A stretch of 64,000 nucleotides of DNA. Origin: Mycobacterium marinum (lineage in GTDB: Bacteria; Actinomycetota; Actinomycetes; Mycobacteriales; Mycobacteriaceae). Position numbers and translations under genes: made by a program. Location: the NCBI RefSeq assembly GCF_003391395.1, contig NZ_CP024190.1, forward strand, positions 1,116,001 through 1,180,000. Reading direction: 5' to 3'. Positions 1-7,542 of this stretch are shown piece after piece; within the stretch, counting starts at the first letter, position 1; each line of letters starts with the position of its first letter. The notes under the pieces were generated by a model. That model was not told where the DNA came from. It made no database searches and was given only the letters and a program-made list of their open reading frames with translations.

Positions 1-460
1 CGTAGCGGTGGAAGCCGAAGTGCTCCAACGCTTCGATGGTGACGATGCGGTCAACCGGCTCATCGAATTCCGCCCAGTCGCGCAGCAGGACCCGGTGGGA
101 GCGATTGGTGTCGACCTCGTCGAGTACCTGCTGGCAGTACGCGTGCTGGTTCTTGGACAGGGTCAGCCCGACGACGTTGACGTCGTACTTCTCGACGGCC
201 CGCTTGAGCACCGAACCCCAGCCGCAACCGATGTCGAGCAACGTCATCCCGGGCTTCAGTCCCAGCTTGTCCAGCGTCAGATCGATCTTGGCGATCTGTG
301 CTTCCTGCAAGGTCATGCCCTCGCGCGGGAAGTAGGCGCAGCTGTAGGTCCTGGTGGGGTCCACGAACAGCGCAAAAAACTCGTTGGACAGGTCGTAATG
401 AGCCTGAACATCGTCGAGATTGGACCGCTTACGCGAAGCGGCTACTGCTTTACCAGACAT
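1..460 (-). CDS. mmaA3: Mycolic acid methyltransferase MmaA3 (partial, C-terminus outside window)
   Basis: SAM-dependent methyltransferase of the cyclopropane/mycolic acid synthase family. MmaA3 O-methylates hydroxymycolates to methoxymycolates in the cell-envelope mycolic acid pathway. The first 153 residues are present; the rest lies beyond base 1. Visible are the family opening DDVQAHYDLS, the TRTYSCAYF block near residue 40 and the SAM-binding GCGWG at residues 78-82. The segment KNQHAYCQQVLDEVDTNRSH is what separates MmaA3 from its paralogues in M. tuberculosis. The start is ATG at 460 behind GGGAGGA; the SD is part of a TCCCGATCGGGA palindrome (467-478). It is third in the mmaA1-mmaA2-mmaA3 series, read leftward. 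The paralogue assignment rests on remembered sequences. Confidence 0.87.
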   Translation of the reverse strand, partial: MSGKAVAASRKRSNLDDVQAHYDLSNEFFALFVDPTRTYSCAYFPREGMTLQEAQIAKIDLTLDKLGLKPGMTLLDIGCGWGSVLKRAVEKYDVNVVGLTLSKNQHAYCQQVLDEVDTNRSHRVLLRDWAEFDEPVDRIVTIEALEHFGFHRY

Positions 461-592
461 TTGTCCTCCCGATCGGGACCGACACCCTCACGAGGTGGCC
501 ATTCCCCGGCACCCTACACGCGGCGACGCGTTTCCTATGCATCTGACGGCGTTCCCGCTGGTCCGCGTCGATCCGAATCGGACCGCGACGAT

Positions 593-1459
593 TCACGACT
601 TCTCCAGGGTGAACTGGTTGACGTCGATGTAACCGACGCGGAAGCCGTCGGCGCAGCCGGTCAGGTATTTCATGTAGCGCTCATAGACTTCTTCGGACTG
701 AACCTCGATGGCCTCGTCCCGGTGGGCTTGCAGGGCTTGGGCCCACAGATCCAGGGTCCTGGCGTAGTGCGGCTGCAGCGACTGGCGGCGGGTCAGCGTG
801 AAGCCCGCCTTCGACGAGTGGTCGGCCACCTTCTCGATCGACGGCAACCGCCCGCCCGGGAAGATCTCGGTCACGATGAACTTGATGAACCGGGCTATCT
901 CGAACGTCAATGGCATGCCGCGGTCGGTGGCTTGCTGGAAGGTCAGCCCCGTGATCGTGTGCAGCAGCATCACCCCGTCGCTGGGCAGGATGTTGTGGGC
1001 CAGGGTGAAGAAGTCGTCGTAGCGGTCGTGACCGAAGTGTTCGAACGCGCCGATCGAGACGATGCGGTCGACGGGCTCGTCGAACTGCTCCCAGCCCTCC
1101 AGTAGCACCCGCCGGGTGCGTGCGGTGTCCAGCTGGTCGAACGATTTCTGCACGTGGGCGGCCTGGTTCTTGGACAGGGTCAGGCCGACGACGTTGACGT
1201 CGTATTTCTCGATCGCGCGGCGCATGGTGGCGCCCCAGCCGCAGCCGACGTCCAGCAGTGTCATGCCGGGCTCCAAACCCAGCTTGCCCAGCGCCAGGTC
1301 GATCTTGGCGATCTGCGCCTCTTCCAGCGTCATGTCGTCGCGCTCGAAGTAGGCGCAGCTGTAGGTCTGGGTGGGGTCCAGAAAAAGCCGGAAGAAATCG
1401 TCGGATAGGTCGTAATGCGCCTGTACGTCATCGAAATGCGGCTTTAGCTCTTTGGCCAT
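593..1459 (-). CDS. mmaA2: Mycolic acid methyltransferase MmaA2
   Basis: SAM-dependent cyclopropane synthase acting on meromycolate chains; in M. tuberculosis MmaA2 makes the distal cis-cyclopropane of alpha-mycolates. The 288 residues are the normal family length. GCGWG lies at residues 72-76, followed by the NQAAHVQKSFD segment and the GAFEHFGH block that binds substrate and bicarbonate in the family. The protein ends in IDVNQFTLEKS, close to the M. tuberculosis MmaA2 tail. The ATG at 1459 starts MAKELKPHFDDVQ, which aligns with the family N-terminus. It lies about 130 bp from mmaA3 and about 150 bp from mmaA1, so separate promoters are possible. Identity as mmaA2 rather than another cma/mma paralogue is likely but not certain. 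Confidence 0.9.
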   Translation of the reverse strand: MAKELKPHFDDVQAHYDLSDDFFRLFLDPTQTYSCAYFERDDMTLEEAQIAKIDLALGKLGLEPGMTLLDVGCGWGATMRRAIEKYDVNVVGLTLSKNQAAHVQKSFDQLDTARTRRVLLEGWEQFDEPVDRIVSIGAFEHFGHDRYDDFFTLAHNILPSDGVMLLHTITGLTFQQATDRGMPLTFEIARFIKFIVTEIFPGGRLPSIEKVADHSSKAGFTLTRRQSLQPHYARTLDLWAQALQAHRDEAIEVQSEEVYERYMKYLTGCADGFRVGYIDVNQFTLEKS

Positions 1460-1521
1460 GACCCTGATGCCTTTCCGGGGCGAAACCGACCCTGCGGTGC
1501 GCGCATTGGCACCGGAAACGT

Positions 1522-1540
1522 CCCCCTAACGTTCTGGGGG
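1522..1540 (-). terminator. Weak hairpin between mmaA1 and mmaA2
   Basis: CCCCC and GGGGG arms flank a 9-base loop containing AACGTT, in the 149-base gap between mmaA1 and mmaA2. There is no clear T tract on the leftward side, so it could be a weak terminator or a processing site. The call rests on the inverted repeat alone. Confidence 0.25.
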
Positions 1541-1608
1541 GCATGTTATCCGATTCGGGGGTGGACACACGAAACCGCGAACCAGTGTGCTAAGCGCCTC
1601 CTTCGCCG

Positions 1609-2469
1609 CTATTTCGTCAGGGTGAACTGGCCCACGTTGACGAGGCCGCGACGGAATCGCTCGGCGCATCCGGTGAGGTAGTGCATGAAGTTGTCATAGA
1701 CCTGTTCGGACTGCACGGCGATGGCCCGATCGCGGGCGGCGGCCAGGTTGGCGGCCCAGATGTCCAGAGTGTGCGCATAGTGCTGCTGCATGAGTTGGAT
1801 CTGTTCGACGGCGAAACCGGCGGCCTGGGCATTGTCGACGATGTCGGATTCGGACGGCACCTCGCCGCCCGGGAAGATCGACTCCCGGAGGAACTTGAGG
1901 AACCGCAGATCGCTCATGGTCAGGGCTATGCCCTGTTCGTGTAGCCACCTGCGGTCGTAGGTGAACAGGCTGTGCAACAGCAGGCTGCCGCCGGCGGGGA
2001 GGATGTCGTAGGAGCGCTGGAAAAATGCGCCATAGCGTTCTTTTCGGAAGGCATCGAACGCCTCGAATGAGACGATCCGGTCCACCTTCTCGTCGAACTC
2101 TTCCCAGCCCTGCAGCCGCGCCTCGGCCCGCCGGTGCGTGCCGAGCGCGGCCAGCCGGTCCTGGCTGCGCTGGCAGTGGTTGCGGCTGAGGGTAAGACCG
2201 ATGACGTTGACGTCATATTTCTCGACCGCCCGGACCAGCGCACCGCCCCAGCCGCAGCCGACGTCGAGCAGGGTCATCCCGGGCTCGAGGTGCAGCTTGT
2301 CCAACGCCAAATCGAGTTTCGCCAATTGAGCTTCTTCGAGGGTCATGTCGTCGCGCTCGAAGTAGGCGCAGGTATATACCCAGGTGGGGTCCAAGAACAG
2401 GCCGAAGAATTCGTCTGAAATGTCGTATGTCGCTTGGGAGTCTTCAAAATACGGTTTCAGTTCGGCCAT
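1609..2469 (-). CDS. mmaA1: Mycolic acid methyltransferase MmaA1
   Basis: SAM-dependent methyltransferase; MmaA1 controls the trans-olefin/trans-cyclopropane configuration at the proximal site of oxygenated mycolates. The protein has 286 residues, the same as the M. tuberculosis protein. GCGWG is at residues 71-75. The family Glu region here reads SFEAFDAF rather than the GAFEHFGH of the cyclopropanating paralogues, which fits MmaA1. The start chosen is ATG at 2469 (MAELKPYFEDSQ), preceded by AGGAGG nine bases upstream; an in-frame upstream start at 2514 would add 15 Arg-rich residues and lacks homology. The gene is nearest to lipG and first in the leftward mmaA series. Confidence 0.9.
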   Translation of the reverse strand: MAELKPYFEDSQATYDISDEFFGLFLDPTWVYTCAYFERDDMTLEEAQLAKLDLALDKLHLEPGMTLLDVGCGWGGALVRAVEKYDVNVIGLTLSRNHCQRSQDRLAALGTHRRAEARLQGWEEFDEKVDRIVSFEAFDAFRKERYGAFFQRSYDILPAGGSLLLHSLFTYDRRWLHEQGIALTMSDLRFLKFLRESIFPGGEVPSESDIVDNAQAAGFAVEQIQLMQQHYAHTLDIWAANLAAARDRAIAVQSEQVYDNFMHYLTGCAERFRRGLVNVGQFTLTK

Positions 2470-2565
2470 TTGGCGCAACCTCCTGCGCCAACGGTACCGC
2501 TCGGCGGCAATCACCGAAACCGGTCGCGAGAAAGCCCTATCAGATACCGGGCGCCCTATTACGGG

Positions 2566-3510
2566 CTATTTGGCCTGCTCGAAGTTGCTCGTGAGGACGC
2601 CGATCACCTGGTCCCACAGTTGCCGTGGCAGGTCATGGCCCATCCCGTCGAATTCCACCATCCGGGCGCCGTTGATGGCTTTGGCGACCGCCCGCCCGCC
2701 GAAGGGGCGCATCAGCTTGTCGGCGCGTCCGTGGATCACCACGGTGGGTGCCACGGTCCGGCGGTTGTAGCCCAACAGGCTGCCACTGCCCAGGACCGCG
2801 CTGAACTGTCGGGGGATGCCCCACGGGTAGTAGCTGCGGTCGTAGTTCTCCGCGGCGTCAGCGCGAATCCACTCCTCGGTCGGTTGGTAACCCGGACTGC
2901 CGGTGATCCTGGTGACCCGCACGACGTTGTCGATGATCACGTCGCGCGGCGAGCCCGGGGGCGGGCCCTTGAGCACCGCGAGCAAGGCCCGGGGTGCCGG
3001 CGGCGGCAGAAACGGGCGATTGTTGCTGGAGAAGATGACCGCCAGCGAGTTGGTCCGCTCGGCAAATCGCGCGGCGAAGATCTGGGCGATCATGCCACCC
3101 ATCGAGGCCCCGACAATGTGGGCCCGCTCGATGTCGAGGTGGTCCAGCAGCGCCGCCGCATCGTCGGCCATGTCTTCCAGCGTGTACGGCGTTTGGCTGC
3201 GCCGGCCCAGCCAGGACCGGATCAACTGCGGCATCAGGGGTTGCCTGGCGCCGGGCTGCTCCATCTTGGTGGACAGGCCGACATCGCGGTTGTCGTAGCG
3301 GATGACACGCAGGCCCTGGTCGACCAGCTTCTGGCAAAACCCGGTGCGCCACAGCAACAGCTGGGCGCCGAGGCCCATGATCAGCAGGACGGGCGGTGCG
3401 TTGATGTCGCCCATGTCCTCGTAGTACAGCTTCAGATCACCGGCGGGCCGCCGCTCGGACGTGGCCCCCGATCCGACCCCTGATTGGGCATAGCCGGTGC
3501 GGATCTGCAT
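2566..3510 (-). CDS. lipG: Alpha/beta-hydrolase LipG
   Basis: Serine esterase/thioesterase-type alpha/beta-hydrolase, 314 residues, orthologous by position and sequence to LipG next to the mmaA genes in M. tuberculosis. The oxyanion-side motif LLIMGLGAQ is near residue 42, the nucleophile elbow GASMGG is at 134-139 (Ser136), and a C-terminal GMGHDLP supplies the likely catalytic His. No signal peptide or membrane segment is seen, so a cytoplasmic location is inferred. The substrate is not established; linkage to the mmaA genes suggests lipid ester or thioester turnover in mycolate metabolism. It starts 9 bases after the upstream kinase-like gene on the same strand, implying co-transcription. 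The gene at 5025-5954 is a clear paralogue. Confidence 0.85.
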   Translation of the reverse strand: MQIRTGYAQSGVGSGATSERRPAGDLKLYYEDMGDINAPPVLLIMGLGAQLLLWRTGFCQKLVDQGLRVIRYDNRDVGLSTKMEQPGARQPLMPQLIRSWLGRRSQTPYTLEDMADDAAALLDHLDIERAHIVGASMGGMIAQIFAARFAERTNSLAVIFSSNNRPFLPPPAPRALLAVLKGPPPGSPRDVIIDNVVRVTRITGSPGYQPTEEWIRADAAENYDRSYYPWGIPRQFSAVLGSGSLLGYNRRTVAPTVVIHGRADKLMRPFGGRAVAKAINGARMVEFDGMGHDLPRQLWDQVIGVLTSNFEQAK

Positions 3511-3519
3511 CGCGATTCG

Positions 3520-4905
3520 CTACGCCTCGACGTCGCTGGCATCGCCGCTGGCGTCGCTGGAGCCGCCCTGATGCTCGCGGCTCACCTCGACCATGAAATT
3601 GGCGAAGTAACCGGTCAGCTGCGGATCGGACATCATCTGCCACTTCGGAGCCAGCAGCTTCATGTACCGCTCGACGTAGAGGAACTGCTTGCCGATCAGC
3701 ACCAGCTCGCGAGGCAGCTTGACGTCGTAGGCGTCGGCCAGCACCGAGAGCTGACGACCGATGTCGGCGTAGGACATGTCTCCCAGCGACTGCATCGTCA
3801 GCGGCGTGGCGAATTTCTCCAGATCCTTGGCGGCCTGCGCCTCGGGCTTCATCGTCCCGACGGCGCCCATCAGCACCACGATCTTGCCGGCCGCGGCGTG
3901 GTCCTTCTTCACCAGCAGCGCGTACACCAGCTCACGCAGCAGCCATCGGGTGCGCGGATCGATGCGGCCCATGATGCCGAAATCGAAGAAGACGATGCGG
4001 CCTTCCTCGTCCACGTAGAGGTTGCCCGCGTGCAGGTCGCCGTGGAACAGGCCGTGTCGCAGCCCGCCCTCGAACACGCTGAACAGCAGCGCTTTGACCA
4101 ACTCGGTGCCGTCGAAGCCGGCCTTGCGGATGGCGGCGACATTGTCGATGCGGATGCCGTGCACCCGCTCCATCGTCAGTACCCGTTCGCTGGTGAAGTT
4201 CCAGTGCACCTGTGGCACCCGGATGTTGCGGCCCAGCGGGGACGCGTGCAGGTGTGCGACCCAGGCATCCATCGACTGCGCCTCGAGACGAAAATCCAGC
4301 TCCTCGGCGAGGTTGTCGGAGAAGTCGGCGACAACATCCTGAGCCGAGAGCCGACGGCCCAATTTCGCCAGTTCGACGGCCTGAGCAAAGCGCTGCAGGA
4401 TTTGCAGATCGGCGGCCACCCGGCGGCGGATGCCCGGGCGCTGGATCTTGACCACCACCTCCTCGCCGGTCTTGAGCGTCGCGTAGTGGACCTGCGCGAT
4501 GGAGGCCGACGCGAAGGGCTCTTCTTCGAAAGCGGCGAACAGTTCGGCCGGTTCGGCGCCGAGCTCCTCGACGAACAGCTTGTGCACCTGGTCGGTATCG
4601 GCCGGCGGCACCCGGTCCAGCAGTCCGCGGAATTCCCGCGACAGTGACTCCCCGAACGCTCCCGGGCTGGACGCGATGATCTGACCGAACTTGACGTAGG
4701 TCGGGCCCAGGTCGGCGAACGTCTGCGGGATCTCCTTGATGATCTTCTGCTGCCAGGACGAGGCGGATCCCTTCCCCGGCAGCTTCGTGACGAAGCGAGC
4801 CGCGGTGCGGGTGACCTGCCAACCAGTGACGGCTACCCGGGCCGCTTCGACCGGCAACGGCACCCGGTCCAGCTTGGCCACCTCACGGTGTTTGGTAGTA
4901 GTCAT
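3520..4905 (-). CDS. UbiB/ABC1 (ADCK) family atypical kinase
   Basis: Orthologue of Rv0647c, a protein-kinase-like UbiB/ABC1 family member. Family hallmarks are all visible: KFGQ at residues 72-75, the ATP-side Lys in VVVKIQRPG, the catalytic-loop region HGDLHAGNLYVD and the metal-binding DFGIMG. UbiB proteins act as small-molecule or lipid-directed ATPases needed for isoprenoid quinone handling; what a mycobacterial member does is not known. The start is placed at ATG 4905 (MTTTKHREVAKLDR), giving 461 residues; an upstream in-frame start at 5088 exists, but its extra 61 residues look non-coding. It is sandwiched between two lipG-type hydrolase genes on the same strand. Confidence 0.8.
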   Translation of the reverse strand: MTTTKHREVAKLDRVPLPVEAARVAVTGWQVTRTAARFVTKLPGKGSASSWQQKIIKEIPQTFADLGPTYVKFGQIIASSPGAFGESLSREFRGLLDRVPPADTDQVHKLFVEELGAEPAELFAAFEEEPFASASIAQVHYATLKTGEEVVVKIQRPGIRRRVAADLQILQRFAQAVELAKLGRRLSAQDVVADFSDNLAEELDFRLEAQSMDAWVAHLHASPLGRNIRVPQVHWNFTSERVLTMERVHGIRIDNVAAIRKAGFDGTELVKALLFSVFEGGLRHGLFHGDLHAGNLYVDEEGRIVFFDFGIMGRIDPRTRWLLRELVYALLVKKDHAAAGKIVVLMGAVGTMKPEAQAAKDLEKFATPLTMQSLGDMSYADIGRQLSVLADAYDVKLPRELVLIGKQFLYVERYMKLLAPKWQMMSDPQLTGYFANFMVEVSREHQGGSSDASGDASDVEA

Positions 4906-5024
4906 TTGAGCAGTGTGCCAAATCGACAGTGTCAAGTCACAATTGTTGTGAGTCCATTCACGCGTTGGGTAATGCTCACCGAGCGTGCCTCCATTGCGAA
5001 AATCCGGCCGGAATTTCGCAATCA

Positions 5025-5954
5025 TTACACGTGCGGCGGCACGGCTCGCGAGAAGTTTTCGGTAAGGGTTTCCAATATTGGGCGCCATACCGGATGGGGG
5101 AGATCATGGCCCATTCCGTCGACCACGACGAAGCGTGCGTCCGGGATCGCCGCGGCGACCGCCCGCCCGTTGCGCAGCCGCACCATCGGGTCTGCCGAAC
5201 CATGCAGCACCACCGTCGGTGCAGTGATCGCCTTGCTGTACCCGAGCAGGCTGCCGGTGCCCAGCACGGCATCAAACTGGCGCAGCATGCCTGGCGGGTA
5301 GTCGCAGCGGTTGGCGAGTAGCCGCACGCGCTGGCGCAGGTCGCTTTGAGGCGGCAAAAAGTTGGGCCCGTTGAACACGGCGACGTTGCGCACCTCGAAA
5401 GCCAGCTTCTCTTCGGCAGACGCGTTCGGGCCCGGCTGGCCGAACGCCAGCTTGATGACCCGCCACGCCGGTGGCGCCGAGAACGCCTTTCCGGTGGTCG
5501 ACATGATGATTCCCAACGACGCCACTCGCTGAGGCTGATCGGCGGCCAGGATCTGGGCGATCATGCCGCCCAGTGACGCCCCCACCACGTGTGCCCGGGC
5601 GATGGACAAGTGGTCCAGCAGGGCCGCAACGTCCTCGGTCATGTCGAGCAGGGTGTAGGGAACCGGGCTGGGCCGGCCCAGCAGGTAGCGCCCTATCCGC
5701 CGGTAGACCGAGCCCGGTGCGCGCATCCCGCGCATCTTGGCCGACAGGCCGGTGTCGCGATGATCGAATCGGATGACGCGGTAACCGGCCGCGACGAGGC
5801 GGGCGCAGAATTCGTCCGGCCACATCGGCAGCTGGGCGCCCAAACCCATGATGAGCAGCACCGGCTGACCGCTCGGGTCGCCCAGTTCTTCGTAGAACAG
5901 TTCGACGTCGCCGGTAGTCGTCTCGCGGCGCGCAACGCCGCTGCTGGTGCGCAC
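5025..5954 (-). CDS. LipG-like alpha/beta-hydrolase (second copy)
   Basis: Alpha/beta-hydrolase of 309 residues, paralogous to the LipG at 2566-3510. Shared blocks include VLLIMGLGAQ, RVIRFDHRDTGLS, the nucleophile elbow GASLGG, LGTGSLLGYSK and GMGHDLPHPVW with the catalytic His. I do not recall a second copy at this site in M. tuberculosis, so it is either a lineage duplication or was lost there. The start is GTG at 5954 with a GAGG-type SD just upstream. The gap to the UbiB-type gene is 119 bases, so an operon of two hydrolases around a kinase-like gene is plausible. Substrate unknown. Confidence 0.82.
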   Translation of the reverse strand: MRTSSGVARRETTTGDVELFYEELGDPSGQPVLLIMGLGAQLPMWPDEFCARLVAAGYRVIRFDHRDTGLSAKMRGMRAPGSVYRRIGRYLLGRPSPVPYTLLDMTEDVAALLDHLSIARAHVVGASLGGMIAQILAADQPQRVASLGIIMSTTGKAFSAPPAWRVIKLAFGQPGPNASAEEKLAFEVRNVAVFNGPNFLPPQSDLRQRVRLLANRCDYPPGMLRQFDAVLGTGSLLGYSKAITAPTVVLHGSADPMVRLRNGRAVAAAIPDARFVVVDGMGHDLPHPVWRPILETLTENFSRAVPPHV

Positions 5955-6004
5955 GCCTCATTTCTACCCACCGCCGCGACGCCCGCGTCGCGGCGGCACG
6001 AGGC

Positions 6005-7414
6005 TCATTGCACGGGTGGGCGGCGAAGATGCCAGTCGGTGGCGCTTTGAAAGGCTCGCCCGGCCCGGATCAGCAGCGGTTCATCGAAGTGTCGAGCCAC
6101 GAATTGGAAACCGATCGGTCCGCCGTGGGAATCGAAGCCGCCGGGCAGGGTGATCGTCGGGCTGCCGGAGAAGTTGAACGGTCCGGTGAAGCGCAGCAAG
6201 TCCGGCAGAGTCTCGGGATTGAACAACAGCTCCCTGAACCGATCGAGGGTCAGGTTCGCCAGCGGCAAGACGGGCGCGACGAGCAAGTCGACATCCTCGA
6301 ACAGCGTCGCCAGTCTCCCGGCGAACAGGTTTCGCTCGCGCTGGATGCGGGCGATCTCCATGCCGGACACCGCGTGACCGGCGTCCAGGAGCTGGCTTGC
6401 GAATGGGCCGTACTCCGCGGATCGGGACGGATAGGTCCGTTCGTGCACGACGGCGATTTGGGCTCCCACATAGGCCCCCCACCCGGCCGCCAGCGCCGCG
6501 GTCGACGGCAGCGACACCTCGCGAATGTCCGCGCCGAGGTCCGCCAGCACGCGCAGCGCGGTGCGGAGGACCCGCGCCACATCGGGCTCGACCCCGCCGA
6601 GCGCGTACTCCGGATCGAACCCGATCCGCACGGTGCGAACCTCGGGTGAACCCGTCACGTACTCGGGCACCCCAACTCTGGCGGCGGTTGGATCCTGCGG
6701 GTCGGCACCGGCGATCGCCCGCAACACATGGCCGGTGTCCTCGGCGTTTCGCGCCATCGGTCCGATGGTGTCCAGTGACGGCGCCATCGCGAACACACCG
6801 TGGACGCTGACGCGTCCCCAGGTCGGCTTGAGGCCGGTGGCTCCGGTCATCGTGCACGGATTGCGAATCGACCCGCCGGTGTCGCTGCCGAGGCTGGCCG
6901 TGCACAACCCGGTGACGGTGGCCACGGCCGAGCCGCTGGACGACGCTCCGGCCCAGCGCTCGGCGCTCCACGGGTTCACCACCGCCGGGAAATCCGGGTG
7001 GTACTCGGCGCCGGCGGCCTCGCACAAATGCAGCTTCCCCAGCAGCACCGCTCCGGCCCGCCGCAAACGGGAAACCACCGTTGCGTCGTAGCTGGGTCTG
7101 AAATCCCGATGGATCGCCATGCCCGCGGTGGTTGGGATCCCCTGGGTAAAACAGAGATCCTTCACGGCAATCGGAACACCATGCAGCCGGCCGCGGTGGT
7201 TGCCGCGTGCGATCTGTTCCTCGGCTTGTCTCGCCTCATCGAGTGCGCTGTCGGCCAGCACCGTCATATATGGGTGCAGCACGGGATTGAGCCGGTCGAT
7301 GCGTTGCAGGTGCGCTCTGGTGACCTCCACCGGAGAGAGCGCCCGAGTCGCGAAGGCGTGCGAAAGCTCAGAGATCGTTGCGTAGCACGGATCGATGTCG
7401 CTCACATCCGCCAC
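6005..7414 (-). CDS. Amidase signature family hydrolase
   Basis: Amidase of 469 residues. The Ser-cisSer-Lys triad of the amidase signature family is readable: Lys85 in GVPIAVKDL, cis-Ser159 in the AGASSSGSA loop and nucleophile Ser182 in SDTGGSIRNP. The family hydrolyses amides such as acylamides or indoleacetamide, or acts as GatA; no gatB/gatC neighbours are seen, so a free amidase is more likely. No signal peptide. The start is GTG at 7414; a TACGTT box at 7423-7428 (minus strand) just before it suggests a leaderless or very short leader. The gene diverges from the alpha-mannosidase and is not at this place in M. tuberculosis as I recall it. Substrate unknown. Confidence 0.85.
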   Translation of the reverse strand: MADVSDIDPCYATISELSHAFATRALSPVEVTRAHLQRIDRLNPVLHPYMTVLADSALDEARQAEEQIARGNHRGRLHGVPIAVKDLCFTQGIPTTAGMAIHRDFRPSYDATVVSRLRRAGAVLLGKLHLCEAAGAEYHPDFPAVVNPWSAERWAGASSSGSAVATVTGLCTASLGSDTGGSIRNPCTMTGATGLKPTWGRVSVHGVFAMAPSLDTIGPMARNAEDTGHVLRAIAGADPQDPTAARVGVPEYVTGSPEVRTVRIGFDPEYALGGVEPDVARVLRTALRVLADLGADIREVSLPSTAALAAGWGAYVGAQIAVVHERTYPSRSAEYGPFASQLLDAGHAVSGMEIARIQRERNLFAGRLATLFEDVDLLVAPVLPLANLTLDRFRELLFNPETLPDLLRFTGPFNFSGSPTITLPGGFDSHGGPIGFQFVARHFDEPLLIRAGRAFQSATDWHLRRPPVQ

Positions 7415-7530
7415 GGTTGATCAACGTAGCGAACACGGGCAGCATTCGACGGCCGACATGCTGTGCCAAAGGGCCGCTCAAGGGCCGCCAAAGGGTTGCC
7501 AAATAGCTTTGTCGAGTCGCCACGGCGCCG

Positions 7531-7536
7531 TAGGGT
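7531..7536 (+). promoter_or_regulatory. -10 box for leaderless alpha-mannosidase mRNA
   Basis: TAGGGT ends exactly six bases before the ATG at 7543. This matches the TAnnnT placement at leaderless mycobacterial promoters, where transcription begins at the start codon; no Shine-Dalgarno is seen. Confidence 0.5.
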
Positions 7537-7542
7537 GCGGTC

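Noticed and set aside
4906..5088. Upstream extension of the UbiB-type gene
   Set aside because: The additional 61 residues lack homology and run across an AT-rich gap that overlaps the end of the second lipG-like gene.
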